Below, piece by piece: positions 1 to 9,400 of a stretch of 13,270 nt of DNA. Source of the stretch: Dimargaris cristalligena (Eukaryota; Kickxellomycota; Dimargaritomycetes; Dimargaritales; Dimargaritaceae). Both the position numbers and the translations under genes were made by a program. Within the stretch, counting starts at the first letter, position 1. The number at the start of each line of letters is the position of its first letter. Under the pieces are notes generated by a model. The model was given only the letters and a program-made list of their open reading frames with translations. It did not search any database and had not been told where the DNA came from. The stretch spans positions 7,482-20,751 of the forward strand of contig JANBQC010000511.1 in the NCBI GenBank assembly GCA_027576995.1. Direction: 5' to 3'.

Positions 1-403
1 CGTGTTTTGATTTCTAAAGTGTAATGACGATGGATGGAGGGTGTGTTTAACATAGTTTAGGTGGTGTGTAGGAGATATAAAAATAAAAATAATAAAGTGA
101 ATTTACCAAATCAATGTACATCCGGTTAGGGTGAATGGAGGGGGGAGTATTGGATATAATAAGTATAAAAAAATGCAGGCGATATAAAAATGGTATTAAA
201 AAGTCTAAGATTGGGGAAAAGACAACAGCAATATTAATAAATCGGGTTGAAATATTACGAAGTGAGAAGGACGAGTACACGAGTTGGTCTTATTAAGCAC
301 TAGTTACATAAATCCAAAATGAAACAAACACAAACCGACCACATGCCGCTTTCCCAAAGTCGCCCAGGCGTGCCCACGACATAGGGGAGGTATATATATA
401 TAT
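1..403. other. AT-rich 3' flank of the Myb/SANT-like gene, no gene seen
   Basis: This stretch lies downstream of the minus-strand gene that ends at 404. It is AT-rich and the only ORFs are short and composition-driven. A (TA)6 run at 391-403 abuts the stop codon. Read on the minus strand it would lie just past the stop and resembles the UA-rich efficiency elements of fungal 3'-end formation. That role is inference. I found no AATAAA on the minus strand here, only a weaker AATAAG-like hexamer near 290-296. Confidence 0.5.
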
Positions 404-2461
404 TTATGACATTTCCGAATTCGTATCCGCATCGGCACCCGCCTCAGCCTCAGCAGCAGCAGCAACAATAGCTTCATCTTTATCAAGCTCGGATTCAACC
501 TCAATCTCGACCTTGACTCTCTTGGTTGGTGGTTCATGGTGAAGCCGTTCCACGACTTTACCCATCTGGGCGAGGAAATCCTTCTGCTGGTTTAACAGGT
601 GTTCCTGGAAGGCGCGGTTACTCGCTTGTTGTTCCTGGATTAATTCGAACATCCGTTGGTAGTTGACCTGCATTTGCCGCTGCATGGTTTCCACGGACCC
701 CATCAGTTGCATTTGCTTGTCATGGTGGGCGAGTAGGGTCGTGGGTGACTGGGGGGAGGTGGAGAGGGAGGCCAGGGTTTCTAAACCGCAGGTTTGCCGG
801 TCGTTGGCGGTGGCGACTACCCCTGCTACTACTTCTTGGGAGGCCCCTGTGGAAACGGAAGCGGAAGAGGGGGAAGAAGAAGAAATAGAGCTCGCGTTGG
901 CGGGAGTGGGAGTGCCGGTAGGAGGGGTTGGCATGGTAGTGGTAGCAAGGATGGGTACCGAAGGGGAAGCCGTCAATGAAGAGGACCGGAAGGGGTTGCT
1001 CGTCGCATGACCACCATTGGCCGTCGAAGGTTCGGGTGTAGCTCCCCGGTAGGACGGAGCGGGACTCTCACGGGGGATGGAGCCAACCGGGGTTTGGCCA
1101 CGGGAAAAACTGCCGTTACCGTTACCGTTGGGGTTAGGCTTGGCTGCTACCAGGGGTGAAATCCGGGCCTGGTACGACGCCTGCAGGGAATGTTTAGACT
1201 GGTGCTGGTGGTAGGCTTCGGTCGCAATCGCGGCCATAGCGGCCATGGGAGTAAGGTCGGGCAAGCCAGTAGCGGGTGAAGTACCCGTGTTCCAACCGGC
1301 GGTATCGTGCCGACTGAGCATGGTTTTGGTGGTGTAGTTGGGGTGGGGACCCGAATGGCTGGAGAGGTGCTGCTGACGGGGGCGGTGGCTATGGCTATGG
1401 TTGTGCGGCTGTTGCTGATGATGGTGATGATGTTGCTGACTGTGGCTGATCGACGGGGGACCTACCGAAGAGGCTCGGGGATTGTCAAGGTGTTGGATGG
1501 GCGGGAGGGAAAATCCCTGGCTACTACCCGAGCCGCCATTGGAGTGATGGAAAGCCGACGCGGGTTTACCGGCGCCATTGGTAGCGTGGGCCGACGCGGA
1601 AGTTTGGACCGGTAGGCTGGTGGATTTGGTGGCGAAACTGGGCTCCAACGAGTGGAAGCCGTGAGCGGAAGCGGACCCGCGGGGGGCCCGGACTGAACTC
1701 ATACTCGGACTAAGGGACTGGGGACGCCGATGGGCCGAGGCGGCCGCTGCCGCCATACCCGACAATCCGTGGTTGTGGTGGTGATGGTGGGAGTTAGGTG
1801 GGTTGGTATGGTGGTGAATGGGTGAATGGTCCATATCCTCAGGGCCCGACCCAGTATGACCTTCCGCTTCGTCATCGGTGACTACCTCGGGGTCATTACC
1901 GAAAATATGGTTGAGCTCATCGAAAAAAGCGCAGGCCTTACGGGCGGCCTCCAGAGGGTCCGGCAGAGATTGGTGCAATCCATTGTGGCCATCCACGCCA
2001 TAGGCTCCTCCTCCTCCTCCTCCGTTGGCCATCCGCCGCACCTCGTGTTTCCGCCGGTAGGCCTTCAACACCTGACGGGCCCGTTGGTATTCCCGAATCA
2101 TGTATTCGAGCTTGTTGCGGATTTGCTTAGGCCGTTTATTGGGCAGGATTTTCTCGGACAGTTCGCGACAGCAGTTGGCCTTCAAACCGTTGGCGTAGCG
2201 CCGGCGGTTCTTATGCGGGCGCAGCCATTTCAGCATTAACAGGACCTCTTCTTCGTCCCAGCATTTGGGGGCCACGGATACCAGGGCGCTCGAGGAGGAA
2301 GTGCCACTGATGGAAGGGGTATTGGACGACGAGGAAGAGGGGTTGGACGGGACGGGACTGAAGGAGTGTAGCCGGCCCGTGTCGGAGACGTGGCCAGCGG
2401 GTGAGCCGTCTACCATAAACATGGGGTCGCGGGAAGGTGTGGAGAACCCAACTTGAGACAT
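404..2461 (-). CDS. Myb/SANT-like (trihelix-type) DNA-binding nuclear protein, low-complexity rich
   Basis: Single 685-codon exon. Residues 67-141 form a compact basic helical domain starting CWDEEEVLLMLKWL and continuing through KRPKQIRNKLEYMIREYQRA. The spaced tryptophans and the basic third helix are as in Myb/SANT-like domains. A second conserved-looking segment at 170-190 (FFDELNHIFGNDPEVV) resembles the 'FFD-L--IFG' tail that often follows such domains. Then come glycine (147-152) and histidine runs (216-231, 344-348), long Ser/Pro/Thr-rich arms (240-580), and a Gln-rich predicted coiled coil (about 583-640). PPTKRVKVE at 645-653 closely resembles the c-Myc-type nuclear localisation signal. 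An acidic, Ala-rich tail ends the protein. I infer a nuclear transcription regulator that oligomerises through the coiled coil. The start is well supported: an in-frame TAA lies two codons upstream (2465-2467) and the context is AACCATGTC with A at -3. The target genes are unknown, and I do not recognise a named orthologue. Confidence 0.88.
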   Translation of the reverse strand: MSQVGFSTPSRDPMFMVDGSPAGHVSDTGRLHSFSPVPSNPSSSSSNTPSISGTSSSSALVSVAPKCWDEEEVLLMLKWLRPHKNRRRYANGLKANCCRELSEKILPNKRPKQIRNKLEYMIREYQRARQVLKAYRRKHEVRRMANGGGGGGAYGVDGHNGLHQSLPDPLEAARKACAFFDELNHIFGNDPEVVTDDEAEGHTGSGPEDMDHSPIHHHTNPPNSHHHHHNHGLSGMAAAAASAHRRPQSLSPSMSSVRAPRGSASAHGFHSLEPSFATKSTSLPVQTSASAHATNGAGKPASAFHHSNGGSGSSQGFSLPPIQHLDNPRASSVGPPSISHSQQHHHHHQQQPHNHSHSHRPRQQHLSSHSGPHPNYTTKTMLSRHDTAGWNTGTSPATGLPDLTPMAAMAAIATEAYHQHQSKHSLQASYQARISPLVAAKPNPNGNGNGSFSRGQTPVGSIPRESPAPSYRGATPEPSTANGGHATSNPFRSSSLTASPSVPILATTTMPTPPTGTPTPANASSISSSSPSSASVSTGASQEVVAGVVATANDRQTCGLETLASLSTSPQSPTTLLAHHDKQMQLMGSVETMQRQMQVNYQRMFELIQEQQASNRAFQEHLLNQQKDFLAQMGKVVERLHHEPPTKRVKVEIEVESELDKDEAIVAAAAEAEAGADADTNSEMS

Positions 2462-2957
2462 GGTTTAAAAAGGCTCTGTAGCAATCAGCAGGAGTGTGGA
2501 TATGGGGCAAAGGCAAGGGACAGGCGCCGGGGGTAATAGTATTACTTGGGCGAGTATGCAAGTCCAAAGGGTCGTGGAAGAGAGGCTAGCAAATGCAGAA
2601 GTGAATACAGTTAAAGCAGCAAAGATATCAATAACAGTGAGAGAGGGAGCCCAAGCGTGGTGGCCAATAAATCGTAATTTAAATAATGAGAGTGAGCAGA
2701 GGAATGATACAATCTATGGGAGTAGGGAAATAGATATTTAAGGACAGGTCGTTCAAGACAAGGCAAGATAATGATGCGATTTAGAATACAATTGCGGATA
2801 TGACTAAAAATGGTAAATGGAGAGAGTGAGAGTTAGAGGAAGATACGGAAAAGGGTAAAAAACAGCGGGGCGGGGAGGGGAGAGGGGATAGAGACATTGA
2901 AACAGAGAGAGTGTGAACCTTAAGCTGACCGAACTGGAGGAGGAGGGGCTCGCGGTG
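2462..2957 (-). other. Probable 5' UTR / promoter-proximal region of the Myb/SANT-like gene
   Basis: About 500 nt separate the start codon at 2461 from the nearest good TATA-like box on the minus strand (2958-2966). No coding frame of note is present on either strand. If that box is used, transcription would start near 2930 and the leader would be roughly 470 nt, unless a 5' UTR intron shortens it. Purine-rich runs (about 2815-2945 on the plus strand) read as pyrimidine-rich on the transcribed strand. This is inference from position only. Confidence 0.4.
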
Positions 2958-2966
2958 TATTTATAG
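2958..2966 (-). promoter_or_regulatory. TATA-like box, minus strand
   Basis: Read on the minus strand this is CTATAAATA, a good match to the TATA consensus TATAAATA. It points toward the Myb/SANT-like gene, whose start codon is about 500 nt downstream. The distance implies a long leader, so a closer start site is possible. A chance match cannot be excluded. Confidence 0.4.
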
Positions 2967-3012
2967 ATACGGTCGGAGTCGAAACCCCGCTGGAGTAGCA
3001 ACCGACAGGCCC

Positions 3013-3025
3013 CTATATAAAAAAA
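3013..3025 (+). promoter_or_regulatory. TATA-like box, plus strand
   Basis: CTATATAAAAAAA on the plus strand, flanked by CCC and GGGG so that it sits inside a short imperfect dyad. It lies 43 bp upstream of an ATG at 3056 and about 50 bp from the oppositely oriented TATA-like box at 2958-2966. That geometry would suit a divergent promoter. Confidence 0.35.
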
Positions 3026-3055
3026 GGGGGGCACAAAGGAGGGGGGATCCCTAGA

Positions 3056-3229
3056 ATGAGCGATGAACCCCCCATCCGCTTCCTACCGAACGATGCGGCC
3101 AATCCTTACCGAAGCAGCCCAGTGAATTATGGATTTTGGTGCTCTTTAATTTTAGTACTGGGTTCTCTTTCAAACTTTATGAGGGTGGTAGAGGGATTCC
3201 AGGTAGCTGAGGCCATGTCCCTATTTTAG
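3056..3229 (+). CDS. Short ORF, possible first exon of an unidentified gene (low confidence)
   Basis: A 57-codon ORF begins MSDEPPIRFLPNDAANPYR, followed by a hydrophobic stretch (NYGFWCSLILVLGSL) that could span a membrane. It starts just downstream of a TATA-like box (3013). The first 22 codons are rich in C/G at third positions, like the confident genes here, while the later codons are AT-rich. A consensus-like donor CAG/GTAGCT lies at about 3201-3204, so the real product could continue by splicing into an exon I could not identify. The SPVN next to a hydrophobic helix faintly recalls the TMEM258/OST5 family, but I found no second half, so I do not assign it. It may be a chance ORF. Confidence 0.2.
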   Translation: MSDEPPIRFLPNDAANPYRSSPVNYGFWCSLILVLGSLSNFMRVVEGFQVAEAMSLF

Positions 3230-3793
3230 GAGAAATAGTCCGCTGGACAGTAGAACGAGAGTATTCCAATATACTCCCGATTATCAGGAGTTCGCGGGTT
3301 CTTACCAATGAGCAAGCCCATCCATGGCCGGTAGATACTTCACCCCAAAAACCATTATGGTCCTTAAATAAACCGGTGAGGGGGAGGGGGGTGTGGCCAT
3401 GATTTAGAGACGAATTAGAATACGCCAAAAATAACGAGTTTAAACAAAAACATAAAATAAAAAGGGGATAATGAGCGGACATGGACAAGCAGAAAAGGTT
3501 CAGATGGAGGAATAATTTACCGCTATGGTCACTCGGGTATTGTGAAGCAGTTGTCCGCTTGGAAAAGAGGGTGGCATATTATAGAAGAGAGGGGGGCATA
3601 TGTACCCTCTTTTTCCTTGACCATCCATGGCCCTGCCGAACAGCCATCAGCATCAGAGGGGTAGGGAATACAATCCAATCATGGGGTCCATACGAATGAT
3701 GGTAACCCCGCCTTAGCCAATGTCTGACTAGCTAAGGTTGATCTTAATATGAACCAGTCAATAGGCTTGAGCAATGCCTCTCTTGGCTGCTGT

Positions 3794-3818
3794 CCCCCGA
3801 GCAACACTCCTTCGGGGG
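3794..3818. repeat. GC-rich inverted repeat (hairpin)
   Basis: CCCCCGA and TCGGGGG form a perfect 7-bp stem around an 11-nt spacer. No T-run follows, and no adjacent gene makes its role clear. It could form a stable RNA hairpin if transcribed. Confidence 0.45.
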
Positions 3819-3865
3819 GTCTATTGGACAGGTACCCGAGTAGCCGATCTTGCTGTGTCCTTGCC

Positions 3866-3899
3866 AAAGAAGAAGAAGAAGGAGAAGAAGAAGAAGAGG
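3866..3899. repeat. (AAG)n purine-rich microsatellite
   Basis: An imperfect AAG/GAA trinucleotide tract of about 34 bp, with a single interruption (GG) in the middle. It produces runs of E or K in chance reading frames, which explains the charged segments of the ORFs here. Confidence 0.8.
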
Positions 3900-3915
3900 A
3901 CAATCTTATATATAC

Positions 3916-3929
3916 ATATACATGTATAT
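3916..3929. repeat. 14-bp perfect palindrome ATATACATGTATAT
   Basis: A perfect self-complementary 14-mer within a longer TA-rich stretch (3906-3931). It could be a protein-binding dyad, but TA-rich DNA gives such palindromes easily. Confidence 0.5.
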
Positions 3930-4777
3930 TTAGAAAGGGAGCCAAACCAGAACACACGCAGAACTATGTGGGGAGTTACGATTGGTAAGAAACCAGACCA
4001 GGAAGGAATTGAGGGGAGGACTAGAAAGAAATGATAAATGAGGGTAGGTGGGGTCCATGAACATCCCCTCCCTCCCTGTTTCCATCTTTCTTTCTAATGT
4101 TCACTAGTGGCATATCACTGCTTTACATTATATATTTTTTGGCTAATAGGAATAACATCGTCACTGCGGGAAGGATGCTCAGGGTTGAGCAGGATTGGCA
4201 TTCAGACGATTGACAGTCAATGAACCCAGCGCCATTGACTAGGCGGTTCGGTAGGTAAATTGTTCCTGGAGATTGGATGGAAGTAGCAATAAAAACCCCG
4301 CAATAAAGAAAGGGAGCAACAAGGGTAGAGTAGACTATTGGCCTAGTGGGATCCCTGTAGCACAGAACAGAGGAGATAAAAGTGGATTGGATTGGAGGGA
4401 GAGGGTGAATGTTCACCCCACCGCCCTGCATCTCCTTTTATCCACCAGTCACCTCCGAGCTGGCCTCTCGCTATTCCACCTACAACTCGCCAGTGGGTAT
4501 CCACCGAATAACCATCCCTATCCGCCTTTCTAACCCGTAGGGTCTTTAGGTCAGAGTGCCACATATCAGAGAGGCGGAGAAACTAAACATTGGGGCGGGG
4601 TATGGCTCCCATTTGGCACTCCGACTCGGCAGAATTCAACTTCCCGAATTAACAGGGACTGACAGGTTAGGGTATCTTCCATCTACTGCCCCGCTTGATT
4701 TAGGTGCTCGCTTTCGGGGATAATCGCCCTAACCTTCAGTCCAGACTGTGGTTCATTTTTCAAGAAAAATTACTTAC

Positions 4778-5688
4778 ACTGCCTCCCCAATTTGCCCATA
4801 GTAAAGTAAATCGGAGCACACTAATGAATCTTGTCAAGTCCTTCAGGAACTAGTTAGTATACCGCCCTATCTAAAATACAATAATAATAATAATAATAAT
4901 GGCAATAACATATATGGTTCAGGACTTCCTACCAGTCGGGCATGGTGCAGCGGAAGAGGGAAAGAGAGGGGAGCGGAGGGTTTCACATCTAGATACCCTG
5001 AATTGGGTAGTATGAATGGCCAGAGCTTTGTAACGTTTTCGTCTTAATACCCTATTTGGGAATAAGCGCGGGGTTAAGTAACATAGATTATTGACTGTCA
5101 GTTTTTATCCGCTCATGACTAAAAAGGGGTGATGATAAGCTTCCCTGACTAAGAGCTGGTCGGAGCCCTCCCCCCTTCTGAACCAGCCCAAACAGTGAGG
5201 AAGAAAGAGGGGGTGTTGACGGCCGCTGGGGCCCGGCTGCTTATCTCACCTCTATATTTCACTATTTTAGTACTTTTCGGGGTATTGTTGTTCTGCCATT
5301 GCGGGTACTTCAGGTGCCCCATACACCACATCCGTCGGCGGCATTTTTTGCCCCTTTTGGGAGTGTTGTTTTTGGCTAGGCCCATTTTAGAAAAACGCCC
5401 CAGTATTCTACTGGCAGCCATGGGTGCACAGGTGTTACCTCCGAACATTCAGACAGTAGTAGGCTGAGCGAATGAGAGAGTAATGTATAAACATCGACGA
5501 CAGAAACCAATGGCAATCGCACTGGTGGAGGTGAACGAGGAGGGAGAGGGGGGTGTATCTTTTATTTTTTCCCCTGCTGGTTACATTCCTTCCTTCCTTA
5601 CCTTACCATGTGGATCCTGGAGGAGCAGCGCCTGTTCGACCCGAGCCGCTAGGCATTGCCCAGTTCTTCCTAAGAAATACTCCGCCAT
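4778..5688 (-). CDS. Weak candidate for a two-exon (5'-partial model) spliced gene
   Basis: Read on the minus strand, an ATG at 5688-5686 (context GGGATGGCG) opens 27 codons beginning MAEYFLGRTGQCLAARVEQA. The frame runs to a donor CATG/GTAAGG at 5607/5606. A TATA-like box (TATATAGAG, 5760-5752) lies about 65 nt upstream. Further on, a perfect TACTAAC branch-type heptamer (4859-4853) is followed by an acceptor CATTAG (4826-4821) and an in-phase 43-nt exon (4820-4778) encoding VCSDLLYYGQIGEA. That exon ends at a consensus GTAAGT donor (4777-4772). An alternative acceptor nine bases earlier keeps the same frame. I could not find a convincing third exon or a family. Each signal alone is expected by chance in 13 kb, so this is only a lead. 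Confidence 0.22.
4880..4900. repeat. (AAT)n microsatellite
   Basis: Seven uninterrupted AAT/ATA units in non-coding DNA. Confidence 0.85.
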
Positions 5689-6200
5689 CCCGGCGGGCCA
5701 TCAGCTTTTTTAAACACGCCAAAAAAAAAGCATAGTAAAGCTATAATACGGCTCTATATACCCAAGGGTTCCCCGGAAGGGTAAGCATTGTTGACTCTCC
5801 CAAGATGAACTAGAAGCAGTCTTATTCTCATACTCCATACACTGCCTCAATCTTCAGGAAATAAGGGAGAACGCTACCACCGCGGACTTTGAAACAGAAG
5901 CCGCCGGCTATATCTGTCAGTACAGTGTATCTGTGTCTATGTGTGCGTATGTGTAAGTGTGTGTAGGTGGACGGATGGGAGAGCGGCAAACATAGTACGG
6001 GCCAGAAGAACGTCACCCCACTCTGGTATAATCAGCCTTGGGATATATGGGGTGGGAGCGTTTCAGGGTGGGAATATCGTAGCTGGTTACACCAACGAAC
6101 CAAGACGGGAATGCCATGGGGGTAGCATTCCACCCTAGCCGACTCTAGGCTATTCCATTCAATGCATTTACACTCCACTTGTTCTTTTTGGTACTTTCCG
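5689..6200. other. Spacer upstream of the NR2C2AP-like gene, no gene seen
   Basis: The region contains a poly-A run (5721-5729), the minus-strand TATA-like box of the weak candidate gene (5752-5760) and an interrupted (GT)n tract at about 5925-5967. No reading frame on either strand shows a recognisable domain. Confidence 0.4.
5925..5967. repeat. Interrupted (GT)n microsatellite
   Basis: Alternating GT units broken by single substitutions (GTGTATCTGTGTCTATGTGT and onward). It is one of five GT tracts in the window, all with GT on the plus strand. Confidence 0.75.
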
Positions 6201-6204
6201 CGAA

Positions 6205-6210
6205 TATATA
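6205..6210 (+). promoter_or_regulatory. Possible TATA element upstream of the NR2C2AP-like gene
   Basis: A TATATA hexamer 210 nt before the start codon at 6420. The intervening segment is pyrimidine-rich and ends in an ideal CACCATGG start context. The spacing would give a leader of about 180 nt. Evidence is position only. Confidence 0.25.
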
Positions 6211-6419
6211 CTCATTACCCATCCATTACCACTCTTCTGAGAATTTACTCACTTTCCTTGTTTTGGACGAATAGCTGGGCTTCCACGCGTAACAACCCCC
6301 CCCCTGGTCTATACTAATTTTACCCGAGTCACTCCTCCTCGCCCCGGCCCACAGTTACCCTCCTATTCAACAGCAGCCCCTTGCGGAATCGTGCAACCGC
6401 CCAACTGACCGACGACACC

Positions 6420-9400
6420 ATGGCGAGTTTAGTCAGCCTGATTCAAGCCACTCGGTAAGCCAGCTAGCTGCCATACCCCGCGTCCACCGCCCAGCCTGCT
6501 ACCGTAGACCCACTCACTACAGGGAGGCACCAAGCAGCGTAAACTGTCCCGTAATTCTCATATGCCTCAATTTATCGGCCCCTCTATACCACCACCACCA
6601 TATCCTCCGCTTTGATACCATTGCAGTGTGAGCTCAGTTCTCAACAAAGATAACCGTAGTTACGGCAAGAAACACTTGTTTGACGGAAACGAAGAGACCT
6701 GTTGGAATTCCGAGCAGGTAAATCTCTTCATTAGTATTCATTGACCCCCATAGCCTGTTTTATTGACGCTGCTCGACGAACTATCCCCTGTATTTTGTTC
6801 TTGATTTCACCTATTCTACTTATTCGGGAGAATCAATTCATTATTTAATGATGCCCATTAACCGAACAAATGTATTCCCCCGATTGTCCGCATCTGGGAA
6901 TACCAATCCCCGCCCCCATCCGGCCCGCGGTTCAATTCTCTTTGCACCAAACTAGGGCTCGCCGCAGTCGATAGTTGTCCAATTCAGCAAACCCGTCCGC
7001 CTGGACGAGATTCGCATCATGTTTCAGGGCGGGTTTGCCGGTAAACATGCCCAAGTATGGGTGGCTTCAGCCGCCGAGGAAACCCTGCGTCACCACAGCA
7101 ATTTCTACCCCGATGACAACAATACTTTACAAATATCCTCCTTTTTGTAACAGCAACCCGCCCCTCCTTCTCACACCTCCATGGTGGAAGAAAGGGGCTG
7201 ACTAGGTGTGTCCTGAGAGATACGGAAATATAGAGGATGGCGAGGTGGGACAGTCAGCCCATAGTATGATTCACTTCTTTACTACAATTCCAAACTGCAC
7301 TAACTCGGGAATACAGTGTGAATTGCCCCCTCTCTACTTACCCGCTGCCGCCGATGGGCGGGTGTAACCATTATGACACACCCGTCTAGTATAGTTAGTA
7401 GTGCGTCAGTTCACCACTTCCTAAGTTGGGCAATGATTAGAAGTTGGACTATTATTATTTTTTTGCCCACACCTTTTATCTGTCTCAGTCACCGCACACC
7501 ACACCGGAAGGGGTAATTTTACCCGCACGCCCCCAAGGTAAGATCTCCCTGTGATTGCCAGTGTTAGATTGACCCCCCAATTCGGTTGCCTGGATGTGTA
7601 AGCTTTACCCCCCCCCCCCCCAATAATGGTGATATCGAACCGAGGCATTTTTGTTTTATTACTACGTTTGAGGGCCTAGATATCCCTGCCTAGTTTGCGC
7701 CGTCCATTCCACCCCCCTTTTTCTCGTTACCATAGCCCAGTAATGCTGACAGTGCGCGCCTTTACCTGAGACGAACCTTTTTACCAATAGCGTCCATTTT
7801 TTTTACTTCAGAGGGTGTGGGGGATTGGCATGATATCCTTGGGGGGTCGACATGCTAGGTACATCCGCAGGAGAAGTCTGGCGAATTAACGGAGGATTTC
7901 CCCCCCAACCCACTGGTTAAACGATCGAAATGAAACGACCGGCTGACCTTCTATGGCTAAGAGCTTACTCTGATGGTCCAGGCCAGTTAGTTAGCTGGTT
8001 GGTGGAAGGGGTGTGTGTGTATGTGTGTGTGTGGCATTTACCGGGCTATATCCATTGGCCGGTTGGGAATTATAGACCGCCAATCTAATCCTCGATTAAG
8101 GCTGTCATGGCGAAACCCTAAACTACATCCTCCGCCCTTTTCATTTCTGCAGCGTCTTAGATACACCACAGCACACACCACGGGGCTTGCTGAATTAGCG
8201 GCCTTTGCCAATTAGCGAAATGGAATCAAACTCCTATTCCTCCTTATCTGGTCTTAGCCGCAAGGCGAGTGTGCTGATGATAATAATGATGATTCGTGGG
8301 CCCAAATGCTGATTCTGAATACCTTTTCCCTTATTCAGTAGTAATGGCCTGGACTTTTGCTGATTGAGTGGTGTGGTTCCTCCAACATGGCCAATCATTA
8401 TTTTGGAGGAGGGGTGGAAGTGGGATTTCCTCCTAATCATCAGAAGCGCGGCCCGCTCCCAACTCTCCCACCTTTTCAATCTAACTGGCTGACTTCACTC
8501 ATTCGGACTTTACTAACCTTCTGTCATCCTCACTTATCCACCCGCCCATCTCTAAATATATATTTACACTGTATTTATTTTTATATAGGCCTATATACTA
8601 GTCGAGAGTGCGCCATCTCTCGATAGACCTTCACCCCCCTCCTTTCTTCACTCCCCGTTATACACTCACGCCTCGTATATACCTCTTCTATCTACCCACT
8701 GTCACTCATTCCTGTGTTTCGGATTAGCCACTGACATTAAGGACCATCCTGGATGTCAAGCCAAGTCAAGTGGTCCGGATTTAACTATACTTGGTCCAGC
8801 TGGGGTATTTCAAGGCTGACGGAAGGATGAATGAGGAGGGGGACCCCCAATGGTAACTGTGGTATTTCTTGACTGGTGAGGATGTCTGTGTGCGTGTGTG
8901 TATCACACTGAACACAGTGGGGTCCGCTAGTGTGGATACGTTAAGAATGTAGTGAAGCATTGGCTTCTTCGGTTCCTAATGATGGCGGCCTATTCCAGCG
9001 GGTCTCACTTGCTTATCCGGATTCTGAATTTCCAAAAACAGCCCCTTCTCAGTAGCATTCTGACTGTACGGCAATATACCTATATGTTTAGTAGTTGGAA
9101 ACCCGTCCCAACACTCTAACTTCAGTGGATATGTTCGATGTCTAGACCACCGCGCCCTCCCCTCCTCTATATTCCTACTCCCCTCCCCCCCCCAAAAAAA
9201 ACATGACCAAGCTCCATATACGGCTTGATCCCATTGTAAATTTTTACCTCGACGGTACCGCATCTAGCAACCGTGGGGGTATGTGTGTGTGTGTATCCCC
9301 TTAACTCTTCCCGCTATACATTGCCTTATTTTTGCTATATTTTATAATGTATGTTGCCAATTCCATGTAACCCGCGAACCATCCTCCAACCTGCGATTCT

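Larger units (their letters stand above)
3230..4777. other. Spacer with simple repeats, no gene identified
   Basis: I could not identify a protein family in any frame. The region carries an (AAG)n run (3866-3899), a GC hairpin (3794-3818), a TA-rich palindrome (3916-3929), and chance ORFs of up to about 100 codons without recognisable domains. A minus-strand ORF (4431-4123) is hydrophobic and in phase with the weak candidate gene described at 4778-5688, but I see no family resemblance. Confidence 0.4.

Noticed and set aside
663..2456. Several plus-strand ORFs of 60-137 codons opposite the Myb/SANT-like gene
   Set aside because: They are antisense shadows of a long coding exon, and their repeats mirror the Ser/His/Gly codons of the true gene.
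2211..2567. 118-codon minus-strand ORF overlapping the start of the Myb/SANT-like gene
   Set aside because: It is an alternative frame of the same exon with no domain, and the in-frame SANT-like domain of the longer ORF is clearly the coding one.
2970..2986. tRNA B-box-like sequence on the minus strand
   Set aside because: It has one extra base compared with the consensus and no acceptor stem, anticodon arm or A box around it.
4123..4431. Hydrophobic 102-codon minus-strand ORF, in phase with the weak candidate gene via a CTACAG acceptor
   Set aside because: No family resemblance was seen and no good donor or gene end supports it; ORFs of this length are common in this window.
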